Below the pieces are notes generated by a model that had not been told where the DNA came from, made no database searches, and worked only from the letters and a program-made list of their open reading frames with translations. The position numbers were made by a program, and so were the translations under genes. Positions 8,761 through 17,768 of a stretch of 20,349 bases of DNA are shown here, piece after piece. Position 1 is the first letter of the stretch, and the number at the start of each line of letters is the position of its first letter. The DNA is taken from NCBI GenBank assembly GCA_025769875.1, contig JAGFNK010000844.1, forward strand, positions 1-20,349, read 5' to 3'. This DNA comes from Russula earlei (lineage: Eukaryota > Basidiomycota > Agaricomycetes > Russulales > Russulaceae).

Positions 8761-9368
8761 TGTTCCATCAGTTCTTCCAGTAAGTCCTCCTTCTGTTTGG
8801 TGGACATCTTCTTTATGGATGCTGAGGAGGAGCCCTTGTTATAGGTAGGAGGGGGAGACATGGATCTTCCAGAGACAGTGCTTTCATTTCCACTGTCCCC
8901 TGAGTCATCCTCCTTTTCTGTTTCCAGGGCTCAAGCTTTCCCTTTGTCCCTTGGGATACTTGATTTCTTCTTGACTCTGTCCTTGTCAGGACAGTTCCAG
9001 CTAATGTGCCCTGCCTTCTTGCAGATGAAGCATTTTCCTTCTGCTAGCAGTTTCTTCTTCTCCTCTGTCAGAGGAGGATGACACTTGGTCCTTGCTACAT
9101 CAGTGGATACTGAGTCCACTTCCATAGCATTGGGGTCTCTTTGGTTTTGCCTCTTCCCAGACTGTAGGGATCTCATGAAAATTTCCCTGGTGGTCAATGC
9201 TCCACCTCCAGATCCAATATTAGCTCTCATGAGCTGGTCTCTGGCTTGTTCCTCCCTGGCAGCATTGATCCATGCTTGTAGATCATTGATAGCAGGTATG
9301 TCTCTGACTGGTCAATTGTAAATTCATTGCACCACCCAGGTGAGTAGTCCTGCTTTATAGGCTTTGAC
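8751..9368 (-). pseudogene. E1 gag, C-terminal half with zinc knuckle
   Basis: Gag packages element RNA. The minus strand reads VKAYKAGLLTWVVQ, PVRDIPAINDLQAW, INAAREEQARDQLMRAN, then CFICKKAGHISWNC, a perfect CX2CX4HX4C knuckle (8991-9032). A Ser/Gly/Pro-rich tail follows, then KKMSTKQKEDLLEELMEQGF with stop TAA at 8751-8753. Three internal stops are TGA at Arg-compatible sites: 9324-9326, 9312-9314 and 8931-8933. The N-terminal half is separated by the LTR-C block at 9369. Residues just beyond that block (TDPYTT in one frame, near 10690) could continue into VKAYKAG, but this is weak. Confidence 0.85.
8754..8760 (-). promoter_or_regulatory. Candidate -1 ribosomal frameshift heptamer G GGT TTT at the gag/pol junction
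   Basis: Gag codons are CAG GGT TTT TAA. The heptamer fits X XXY YYZ exactly and sits immediately before the gag stop, and pol continues in the -1 frame. I did not find or fold a downstream pseudoknot. Confidence 0.45.
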
Positions 9369-10678
9369 TGTCATGAACCATTTCCTGGAGAGGGCCCTTG
9401 AAGGACCCTTCCTTATTAAAGGAAACCCAGCCTCTACAATGCCACCCTGTTCATATGGCCAAAAGGGGGTGAGTAAAGGTGTCCACAATATCACATGCGC
9501 ATTGTTGCACAATTGATTCTAGGCACAATCAACATACAGCAAGCCCTACTAAGTGGCAACCCTTCTGGCTATAAAAGACTGTCATGAACCAGTTCCCAGA
9601 GAGGGCCCTTGAAGGACCCTTCCCTACTAGAGGAAACCCAGCCTCTATGGTACCACCCTGTTCACACAGGCAAAAGGGGTGAGTAGAGGTGTCCACAATA
9701 TCACGCACACATTGTGTCATGAACGATTCTCCAGAGAGGGTCCTTGAAGGACCCTTCCTTATTAGAGGAAACCCAGCCTCTATGATGCCACCCTGTTCAC
9801 ACAAGCAAAAGGGGTGAGTAGAGGTGTCCACAATATCATATGTGCATTGTCATGCAATTGATTCTAGGCACAATTGACATACAGCAAGCCCTACTTAGTG
9901 GCAACCCTTCTAGCAGTATAAGACAGTATTATAGGCTTTCTAAAGACCCTTTAGGACAACCCAAAGTGCTCTACAATAGACACTAATGAAGATACTATAG
10001 GCCCTATAATGTGTTATTAGACTAACTCTAATAACCTTAGAATGAACTATAAGGCAATACCAAGGACCTTGATAGAAGTATTAGGGTCAACTCTAAGGAC
10101 CCTAATAGAGCTATATAAGGGGCCTTATAGACAACACTACTCCACTGACAAATACCCCAAGTCCCCAAATGACTGGCCCTAAAGTAACTAACAGTAAACA
10201 AATCAGATGCTTTGCATGTGCACTAAACAGTGAACATGTGGACTCTAAAGACCCTTACTCATCATTAGGGGCCTCGTTACTCAGCAGCTAACTGAGCATG
10301 ACTGAGCATGCTCACTAAGCATACCCCAATTTCTTACTCATCCATCTATTGTGCTTGATAACAAGGTTATGACTTGTTCCCTATTTAGCAGTTCCCTTGT
10401 AGTATATAAGTGCTCAATAAAGTAGCGGACAGTCTTCAGACTGTCCATTTGATTTGTGGCACTCTACTACTGAGGGTACTCCTTTGTGACCACCCTATCT
10501 AGTACACCCTGGCCCTCTCCTTCCATGACCACCTCTCATAGCCAGTACCAGTCCCTGTCTGGTACTTGCTACTCATTTGGACTATACTCCTCACCAACTT
10601 TGTTCTTGAACTCAGTCAACTCATCTCTGAGCTCTTACCTCACTCTTGAACTGGATTGTTCAACAGTGAGTCATCACA
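9369..10678 (+). repeat. LTR-C with two extra truncated heads in tandem (A 9369-9579, B 9580-9714, C 9715-10678)
   Basis: Three copies of the LTR start TGTCATGAAC follow one another: A stops after 211 bp, B after 135 bp, and C runs the full length of about 964 bp. C matches LTR 11523-12483 throughout, including TATATAAG (about 10403-10410), the downstream AATAAA and the end CAACAGTGAGT. All three are CpG-poor relative to 11523-12483. The block interrupts E1 gag. The flanks TTGAC (9364-9368) and ATGAG (10679-10683) match only partly, so the target duplication is lost or was never simple. Confidence 0.8.
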
Positions 10679-10689
10679 ATGAGTAGTGT

Positions 10690-11290
10690 AAGGGTCCGTC
10701 TTGGTTCCTAAACCTAGACTCTTATATTTGTTGATACCTTCATCCTCTTCAGCATAGGGACATCCTTGTGGTAGTCAATGAAGTACCACTGATCATTGAT
10801 ATATTTGCAAGGAAGGTAGCTTCCTTTATATCAGACCTCATATTTGTTAGGTCCTTCTTGGTCTGCCCAGCACCAGATGGCAGTCCCTTTGATTCCTGAG
10901 GGTAGATTGTCACTCTCCCTAACCTTGAACCACCCAAATTTGGTTCCTTGCTTTGACCTCTGGTTGAACTTTACATGTATGCAATGTTCTCCTTCAATCT
11001 CCAGTTTGTCCACTTGCCACTGCCTTTCCTAGGGAGCAGGGACTTGTGTGCCTGCTTACCACTGTCTATGCCAATGACAGTAGGGGTCTTTACAGAAGTA
11101 TGTGTGTGTCCAACCATGCTGCTCGTCAAGAGTCACATAGTACACCTTCTTCTTGTCATGGAGAGGTCTGTATAGATTCTCTCCCTTGACTACTTCAGCA
11201 TAGGTAGCTGACCATATGATGACTAGATCCTAGTCCAAAGGCTTCCTGCCTAATTCTGGTTCACTTTCACAGTGATGTCTGTGATATAAG
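10690..11290 (-). pseudogene. Unidentified broken ORF upstream of E1 gag
   Basis: One minus-strand frame is protein-like for about 200 codons with four stops. It contains VIIWSATYAEVVKGENLYRP, KKKVYYVTLDEQHGWTHTYF, CKDPYCHW, DKLEIEGEHCIHVKFNQRS, KFGWFKVRESDNLPSGIKGT, IWCWADQEGPNKYEV and YKGSYLPCKYINDQWYFIDY. The high Trp/Tyr/Cys content and alternating hydrophobics suggest a globular beta-rich domain rather than a helical Gag N-terminus. It lies between the E1 leader and gag on the same strand, so it is probably part of E1 (Gag N-terminus or an extra 5' ORF) or a captured fragment. I do not recognise the family. Confidence 0.45.
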
Positions 11291-11410
11291 CTCAACTTAT
11301 GTTAAGGCTCCAAAGTGCCTTAAATAAAATCAATGGTCACATCTATAAACATGTCCTACCAATGCAGATATGCTTGAGTCAAGCAAGCAATACTCATGGA
11401 GGGGCAGGAG
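11291..11410 (-). other. E1 leader and expected primer-binding region
   Basis: On the minus strand the LTR ends GGACATAACA at 11411 and is followed by CTCCTGCCCCTCCATGAG, where a primer-binding site should lie. It does not start with the usual TGG, and I cannot match it to a tRNA from memory. I see no coding sequence here. Confidence 0.4.
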
Positions 11411-11522
11411 TGTTATGTCCTTCTAGAGTATGTCAACAAGATGAGAGGGGCTCTGCAGACAGGGTAGGAGTCAACTGTTTGGGATTGGCAAACTAAGTCA
11501 AGCTAAAGGCTCAACTGCTATG

Positions 11523-12483
11523 TGTCATGAACCATTCCCCAGAGAGGGCCCTTGAAGGACCCTTCCTTATAGGAGGAAACCCAGCTTCTATGATGCCACC
11601 CTGTTCACACGAGCAAAAGGGGTGAGTAGAGGTGTCCACAATATCGCGCGCGCATTGTTGCGCGAGCGATTCTCGGCACAATCGACATACAGCAAGCCCC
11701 ACTTAAAGGCAACCCTTCTAGCAACTAAGGACAGTATTAGAGCCTTCCTAAGGACCCTTTGGAACGACCCTAGGAGCTCTACAATAGGTACTAACCTAGT
11801 ATCAAAGGCCCTACAACGCGTTATTAGACCAACTCTAATAACTATAGAACGAACTATAAAGCAACACTAAGGACCTTAACAGAAGTATTAGGGTCGACTC
11901 TAGGGACCCTAATAGAACTATATAAGGGCCTTATAAGATAACACTATCCCATAACCAAACTACAAGTCCTCAAATGACCAGCCCTAAACTAACTAACAGG
12001 AAATGAATCAGGTGCTTGCACGTGTACTAAAACAGTGAACACGTGGACAATGGAAGCTCTTACTCATCAAGAGAAGCTTCTTACTCAGCAGCTTACTGAG
12101 CATGACTGAGCATGCTCAGTAAGCGTCCTCCGACTTCTTACTCATCACTCTATTGTGCTTGATAACAAGGTTATGACTTGTTCCCTATTTAGCAGCTCTC
12201 TTGTAGTATATAAGCGCTCAATAAAGTAGCGGACAGTCCTCAGACTGTCCATTTGTTTACGGCACTCTCCATTCCTGGGATACTCCTTTAAGGACCATCC
12301 CCTTGTGACTATCCTGGCCTCTTCCCTGCGTGATTGTTCTACCCTCACAGTAACAATACCGCTCTGGTATTTGTTGCTCCTCTGGATTCTACTCCTTGCC
12401 CACGCGGTCTTGGACGTCTATCGACTCGTCTTCGAGCTTATCCCTCGCTCTTGAACTGGATAGTTCAACAGTGAGTCTTGACA
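11523..12483 (+). repeat. Solo LTR-C with perfect 5-bp target duplication
   Basis: This runs TGTCATGAACC to GTCTTGACA (961 bp), flanked by CTATG at 11518-11522 and 12484-12488. It has TATATAAG at 12207-12214 and AATAAA at 12220-12225 in the plus direction. It has many CpGs (for example CGCGCGCGCATTG) at sites where the copies at 9369-10678 have TG or CA. A 13-bp-stem inverted repeat lies at 12092-12123. Confidence 0.92.
12092..12123. promoter_or_regulatory. 13-bp perfect inverted repeat in the U3 of LTR-C
   Basis: The arms are CTTACTGAGCATG and CATGCTCAGTAAG, separated by 6 nt. They lie about 85 bp upstream of the TATATAAG box, in a cluster of TTACTCA/TTACTGA motifs. The copy at about 10290-10320 has a decayed version. 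Confidence 0.5.
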
Positions 12484-12885
12484 CTATGAACTGGGGGCTT
12501 TATACAGCTCTCAGGGATAAGGTTCTTGCTACTGTAAGTACTGGTTGGAGCTATAGTAGCAAAGATGGCTCATAGAAGCAATAGTTGCTTCTGCTGTAAA
12601 TGATCTTGGTGCTGGAAGCATTAAGTGCTTCCATAGTAGCAATCTCAGTGTCATAAGTACTTTCCTAATCAGGAAACAACATACATAGCAGTACAGGCAC
12701 ATCTGGAACAGAAGCAATGTGATTCATTGCTTCTTTAACACATCTTCAGAAAGATATGACCAACACATTCTGAAAGCAATATCAAGGAACATAAACAGTC
12801 AAGATCTGATGCACGCATGATGCAAACAATGCAGTCCATAGTTCAGGTGTCTGGCATCTTCCAGACCCCAAACCACTCAGTAACA

Positions 12886-12969
12886 TGGGTGTGGTGTTCA
12901 AGGGTATGGGTATGGGTTTGGGAAAAAAAACCCAAGGGTTACCCATGTCATAGCCTACTTGGCGTGATC
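12886..12969. other. G-rich patch with quadruplex motif at the outer edge of E1
   Basis: GGGTATGGGTATGGGTTTGGG (12902-12922) is four G3 runs with 3-nt loops, followed by A8 and CCC. ACATGGGT (12883-12890) and ACCCATGT (12941-12948) form an 8-bp inverted pair around it. There is no coding sequence. Confidence 0.6.
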
Positions 12970-13320
12970 ACATTGATTGCATTTCAAGCTTTCATGACCA
13001 CCTCAACCACCTCACCTGGTCTTGATTCACCTTTATGACTCTGACTGCCTTTCATATTCTGATTCCTTTTGTTACTTAGCTTCCTTTAGTACTTCTGCCC
13101 TGTATATAAAAACCCACTAGTAGAAATAAAAATACAGTCCCCTTGTGTCTCCTAGTATCTGTCAGCCCAAAATGACCACATGCAAGTCATCTCACCTCTC
13201 TTCTCCCTTCTCCCTCTCTTCCCTTCCCTTGCTCTTGAACCAAGACAACTCTCTTGGATCTCTGTCCAGTTGCACAAACTCAGCATGCCCTGGATAGGCT
13301 TGCTACAATGTGGTTGTGTC
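12970..13320 (+). repeat. R1: promoter-like repeat (LTR-R family), decayed
   Basis: This is similar to 14728-15240. The shared order is TTTCATGACCAC-type sequence, CTTTAGTACTTCTGCCCTGTATATAAA (TATA 13103-13110), A-rich, ATACAGTC, a CT-rich leader, then CTCTTGAACCAAGACAACTCTC. CpGs of the 14728 copy appear as TG or CA here. The ends are not clear. Confidence 0.65.
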
Positions 13321-13386
13321 TTGCACACATGCATGCTGAAACTGCACTGGGCCATTCAGCTGTTGATTAGATTGATTGATTTTGCC

Positions 13387-13790
13387 TAAAGGTGAGCTGT
13401 ACATCACATGCGGATTGCGCATGGCTCCACTCCCACACCTCTCAACCTCCAGCCCTCTCATCCCCAGCCTTCACCACTGAACGCATGCCCACAACCTTGC
13501 ACCCAACGTCAAGACCTTGACCACTTCAACCAGCCTTTGCCACTGACCATGCATGCATGCCATGCCCTGGCACACACAACGCATTCACATCTCAGGCCTT
13601 TCACCATGGCCTTGACTGCCTCACCCAGCCTTGAACTTCCTTTCATCATCTCTCTCCCTTTCATTCCTTTCATCCTTAGTACCTCCCTTCTTGTATATAA
13701 AACACCCTAACTACTCTGTTGTAGGACAAAAAAAAATCCAATACAGTTGCTCCTTAGTCACTCTCAGTACTATCATTAACTGGGAACTTG
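13387..13790 (+). repeat. R2: promoter-like repeat (LTR-R family), 3'-truncated
   Basis: This starts at AAAGGTGAGCTG like the 14728 copy (TAAGGTGAGCC). It shares CATCTCAGGCCTTTCACCATGGCC and CATCCTTAGTACC, then TATATAA at 13694-13700, an A-rich run and ATACAGT. The similarity stops near 13790, so the CT-rich leader is missing. It is CpG-poor relative to 14728-15240. Confidence 0.7.
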
Positions 13791-14080
13791 CCAATTCACT
13801 ACCATCTTGCCAGTCACAAAATGTCACGAAAGTAATGGACATGTAACACATGCCAAATTACAGTCTGCCCAGGATGAAACATCCCTGCTTATTTACAATA
13901 CAGCAATTTGATTAGATGTTTTTAGGTGGGGGGACTAGGGAAAGCTGTTGTAATGGAGTAGCATGAAATCTGGTTCCAATACTTGAGTCTGGAATGATGG
14001 CACAATAGTATTGTAAGGTGCAGTACCATAAGTAAAATGGTGTGAAGGCAGTTGTGCAAGCAGTTGCGCTGCATGCACTG
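13791..14080. other. Unassigned spacer
   Basis: There is no ORF with coding character and no clear repeat. It contains a G-run (GGTGGGGGGACTAGGG near 13926) and ends in CACTG, the target duplication of the next LTR. It may be flank of the transposase pseudogene. Confidence 0.4.
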
Positions 14081-14665
14081 TGTTACGGCATCGTGGCCAT
14101 TAGAGCATTAGCTCAGGGTTCAGTGGGGCCAAGTCCCTGTGACTTGGTTCAAGGATTTAGTGGGACTGGCTCAAAGAGACTGGATCGAGGGTTTAGTGTC
14201 TCAAGGCTCAGTCAGACAATGACTCAGCCAGCAGACAGAGTCAATCTTCTGGTTTCACAGAAGAGGAGGATGATGAGAGAGAAGCAGAGGAGGAAAAGGA
14301 ACATAAAGGTTCCTTGTGATGAGCTCAAGTCAAGCAGAGTGTAAGCCAGCACAAGGAAGTTGTGATTTGAGAGAGGATACAGGGCAAGGGATGTGACAGG
14401 AAATGGGACAAAGCTAAGCTTGGGGCATTCCCCAGCTTTTACAGGTGCTTAAATACTGTATGTGGCAAGGCTGTACAGTACTATATGCAGAACAATAGGT
14501 AATGCTAAGCCAATAGCAGAAAGGTATCAAACAATAGATGAAACACAGAAGGTGAAACAATAAGGGACCATCAGCATCAAGGGATGAAATGGTAACCAAG
14601 GGGACCAGGGTAAGAAGTAAAAGGGGGCTAACAAGAAAATAGGAACAAGACAGGAAATCACAACA
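14081..14665 (-). repeat. Solo LTR of the E2 family, with perfect target duplication
   Basis: The plus strand reads TGTTACGGCATCG to AAATCACAACA (585 bp), flanked by CACTG at 14076-14080 and 14666-14670. It matches the E2 3' LTR (17132-17738) along its length, in the same orientation. On the minus strand a TATTTAAG box lies near 14449-14456. It carries a TGACTCAG site near 14220. Confidence 0.92.
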
Positions 14666-14727
14666 CACTGCATTTGATGGTCCTACTGATGAGGCCAGTG
14701 ATCATGAGGAGGGATACTGATTACTGC

Positions 14728-15240
14728 TGTAAGGTGAGCCATATCGCTGGCCTCGGAACCACATGCGGACCACGTGCAATGCGTGACACTCGGCCTCCTC
14801 CCACACCTTGCCTCCTTCCTCGCATCGCATCGCCCAGTCCTCGCCACCGACCACGTGCACACACCACGCCTCGGCACACGCGACACGTTCGCATCTCAGG
14901 CCTTTCACCATGGCCTCGACTGTCTCGACCAGTCTCGATTCTCTTTCATGCCTATCTCCCTTTCATGCCTTTCATCCTTAGTACTTCTCTCCTGTATATA
15001 AAACACCTAGCTACTCTGTAGTAAAAAAAAAGGAAGAAGAATACAGTCTTCTTGAGTTCCCCTTACCTTCAGTCAGAAACAACTGTGCGCGAGTGATCTT
15101 ACTCTCCTCTCCTCTCCTTCTCTTCTCCCTTCCTCCTCCTTACATTCCTCTTGCTCTTGGATCAAGACAACCGTCTCGGATCGCCGTCCAGCCCCACGAA
15201 CTCTGCGCGCCCTGGTTTGGCTCGCTTCACTGCTATGTCA
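14728..15240 (+). repeat. R3: LTR-R solo copy inside the transposase tail
   Basis: This runs TGTAAGGTGAGCC to TGCTATGTCA (513 bp), with near-identical flanks ACTGC (14723-14727) and TCTGC (15241-15245). It has TATATAAAA at 14996-15004, an A-rich run, ATACAGTC and a CT-rich leader. It is the CpG-rich member of the R1/R2/R3 family. It separates QQFVGLYG from SNQYPSS-stop in the transposase frame. Confidence 0.75.
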
Positions 15241-16483
15241 TCTGCCATAGAGTCCCACAAACTGTTGGTTGTTTTCCAACTCTGGATGGGCAGCAAGATG
15301 TTCTTTGATTCGAGTGGTGAGGTCAGATGTGGTGCCCTCCATCAAGAGCTCAAGTGTACCTGCAATAATCATAAGGTCTTCCTTGCACTTATATGATGAA
15401 AAAGAATTGTTGAAAACTTTTGAGACAGTGCCCATACTAATTCATATCAGACAGGCAGAATCTTTGGCAGCTTTCTCAGTGCATTTTTGTGTTTCTTGTC
15501 TCTCCCAGTTGATTCAGGTTTGTTCCTCTGCTTCAAAGGCCTCCTTCAGCTCAGGATGTGTCACAAACCGGGCCTTGATCTTTGTTGAGGCATGGGCTTT
15601 TGTCTTTTGCTGATTTTCCAACTTCATGCACAAATGTTTGACCTCTCGTTGAGCAATCGTGCAGTGAGTGTTTACTGTGCTCAGTTGTGATGCTTGCATG
15701 ACCACAGTTTGTGAAAGTACTGAAATTTGTTGATGAAGTGAATCTATTTTGGCAATCAGCTCTTCATGGTTCCATTGTTGATCTCGGAGCACAGAGACAA
15801 CAGAAGTAATCCCCTCCATGGTCTGTGCCAAAGATGTGCACATGATTATCGTGTTGCATGCACACAGGGGTGGATCAGTGGTTGAGGGTTCATGACTTCT
15901 CATCCCTTCCTCCAAGTCTGAGGCACTGTAATTGCCATCACTAGTCTCGGAACTGAAATCTGAGCTGATTGCTGGAGGTGATGTCGGAACCTCCTTTGGG
16001 TATGAAGAGGGCAAATGTGACAAAGATGACAATGCCATGCTAGGTGCAAAGTCTTCTTCAGTGAAGACTGCCAGATTGAGTGGACAGATTCCAGACTTGT
16101 GGAACACATTCTGAATGAGGTCCAGGGTGATAACATTCCAAATCTCCATGTATTCATGGATAACATTGTACTGTGTGATCTTGATGCCTTCAGTGAGGTG
16201 GCAACCACAATGTGATGACCATGTGTGTTGGACTGGCATGAAAACCAACACATCAAGTGGCTGAAGCTTGTGTGTTGTCTTCGAAGGGAAGCAAAAGAGT
16301 ATGATATTATTGTTGTATGCCAGTTGCTGCATGGCTGGCATCTTGTGTGAGCTGTGCCCATCAAGGGTCAGTACAATCAGTTTGCTGTTAATACAATGGG
16401 TAGCAGCAAATGGGATGAACACAGATTGGAACCAATGTTCACATATTTCATGATCCGTCCACCCAGAAGGGGACGTTGTGATG

Positions 16484-16541
16484 CTGCAAAGATGAGGAGA
16501 TCAATTCGTGCTTGCATACAGCTGGCTTGAAGGAAACTCAC
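16484..16541 (-). other. 58-nt spliceosomal intron in the transposase pseudogene
   Basis: The donor is GTGAGT and the acceptor TTTGCAG. Removal joins LEGVG to ITTSPSGWTDHEICEHWF, restoring the usual spacing between the first and second catalytic Asp. Without removal the frame meets stops. Confidence 0.8.
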
Positions 16542-17131
16542 CATCCTACACCTTCCAAATCCTGGCAGTCAGGCAGTGGGCCATCTGAGAGAACAAACCC
16601 TGATGGCATAATAAATACTGCTGCTGAAATGCATTCGATAATGGAGACAAGCTCCAGATTATCACTCTTGATGTGGTATCATTGTTTCCACTCTTTTATG
16701 AATAAGAACCTTTTTCCACTGTTTTTACAGCCACCTCCCATCTGGATTCCCTTCTCATCCATATTCCATTGGTGTTCTGGTGGTATCCCATCATATTTGT
16801 CCACCAATTCCTGTTGCTTTGCAAAGTAGTCTAGGACTACTGTCCTATTGAAATTGTGCACACGCTTTGGATCCAACCCTTTTGCTTTTGAGAAAGTCAG
16901 GCTGGAGTTGTGTTGGATGAACCAATGGTTCCAGTTTATTCCAGGATACTTGCCAGATATGTCCAGAGTGTGAGCACACAGTGCACTTTGATCCAAAGGC
17001 ATCGCTTTCACAGACAGCTGTTTGCACCAATTGAGTAATGCCCTCTCCTGGGCCAGCCTGAGAAGCTGGGTATCCTGGTGTGCTTCCTGATGTGACCTAT
17101 GCTTCCCAGAATCTGTCTTGTAGTGTGTGGC

Positions 17132-17738
17132 TGTTACGGCATCGCGGCCATAAGAGCGTTAGCTCAAGGTTCAGTGGGGCCAAGTCCCTATGACTTGGTT
17201 CAAGGGTTCAATGGGGGCCGGCTCAAAGAGACCGGATCAAAGGTTTAGCGTCTCAAGGCTGAGTCAGACAATGACTCAGTCTGCAGACAGAGTTGATCTT
17301 CTGGTTTCACAGAAGAGGAGGACGATGAGAGAGAAGCAGAGGAGGAAAAGGAACACAAGAGTTCCCTGAGGTGTGCTTAGGTCAAGCAGAGTGTAGGCCA
17401 GCACAAGCAAGTTGTGATTGAGAGAGTATACAGGGCAAGGGATGCGACAGGAGATGGGACAAAGCTAAGCTTGGGGCATTCCCCAGCTTCTACAGGCACT
17501 TAAATACTGTATGTAGCAAGGCTGTACAGTACCACAAGCGGAACAATAGATAAAGGTGAGCCAATAGCAAAAGTAACTTTAACAATAGATGAAACACAAT
17601 AAGTGAAACACAATAGATGAAACAATAAGGGACCATCAGCATCAAGGGATGAAACGGTAACTGAGGGGACAAGGGTGACAAAAGAGAACAATGATGAAAG
17701 AGATTATGGACAAACCGACAAGGGGATAGATCACAACA
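17132..17738 (-). repeat. E2 3' LTR
   Basis: The plus strand reads TGTTACGGCATCG to GATCACAACA (607 bp), homologous to the solo LTR at 14081-14665. A purine-rich tract lies directly inside it. It is more CpG-rich than the solo copy (ATCGCGGCC against ATCGTGGCC). Confidence 0.92.
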
Positions 17739-17756
17739 TCATGCCCCCCTCATGCT
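17739..17756 (-). other. E2 polypurine tract
   Basis: The minus strand reads AGCATGAGGGGGGCATGA directly before TGTTGTGATC of the LTR. It lies 12 nt after the ORF3 stop codon. Confidence 0.75.
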
Positions 17757-17768
17757 TAGTTCTCCGAA

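Larger units (their letters stand above)
1..12885 (-). mobile_element. E1: decayed Ty3/gypsy chromovirus-type LTR retrotransposon with nested insertions
   Basis: The element is bounded on the right by an LTR ending at 12885. On the left it is bounded by a homologous LTR whose inner end is at 212, next to a polypurine tract. On the minus strand the order is LTR, leader, broken ORF, gag knuckle, protease, RT, RNase H, integrase, chromodomain, ORF3, polypurine tract, LTR. This is the Ty3 domain order plus one extra 3' ORF. Coding continuity can be followed across four insertions, for example protease into RT across 6253-8021 and RT into RNase H across 5028-5412 and 4402-4889. Every ORF has stops or frameshifts, so the element is dead. 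Without the insertions it would be roughly 7.5-8 kb. Only about 212 bp of the 3' LTR is visible. Assigning all the pieces to one element is inference from order, orientation and the LTR/polypurine-tract pair. Confidence 0.8.
11411..12885 (-). repeat. E1 5' LTR, split by solo LTR-C
   Basis: The LTR consists of 12489-12885 plus 11411-11522, about 510 bp in total. On the minus strand it starts TGTTACTGAGTGG and ends GGACATAACA, giving TGTTA/TAACA ends. A TATA-like GTATAAAG lies at about 12498-12505 (minus strand). Solo LTR-C sits in the middle with a perfect duplication. The left 212 bp of the window match its outer part. Confidence 0.7.
14702..17131 (-). pseudogene. pogo/Tigger-type DDE transposase with C-terminal SAP-like region, interrupted
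   Basis: This class moves DNA transposons and has relatives tamed into CENP-B-like proteins. Reading leftward from 17131: the end of an N-terminal DNA-binding domain (QLLRLAQERALLNWCKQLSV and GINWNHWFIQHNSS, CENP-B/Tc5-type HTH), then PPEHQWNMDEKGIQMG with the first Asp (16747-16764), LTLDGHSSHK with the second (16360-16362) and THKLQPLDV with the third (16252-16254). A Ser/Thr-rich spacer and a coiled-coil-like stretch follow. A SAP-like tail (CKEDLMIIAGTLELLMEG, RIKEHLAAHPEL) ends at TGA 14702-14704. A 58-nt intron lies at 16484-16541. The stops at 16679, 15514 and 15442 are all TGA. An LTR (14728-15240) splits the tail, and E2 removed the N-terminus at 17131. It is non-functional. Confidence 0.85.

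Noticed and set aside
9715..12483. LTR-C copies at 9715 and 11523 as the two LTRs of one short element
   Set aside because: The right copy has its own perfect CTATG duplication, so it is a separate solo LTR. The sequence between is E1 leader and LTR.
12883..12948. Helitron terminus
   Set aside because: There is no CTRR end after the hairpin and no 5' TC partner. The G-rich motif alone is not enough.
15900..16364. 154-codon minus-strand frame overlapping the transposase
   Set aside because: It is a shadow frame of the DDE domain. The catalytic motifs are in the other frame.
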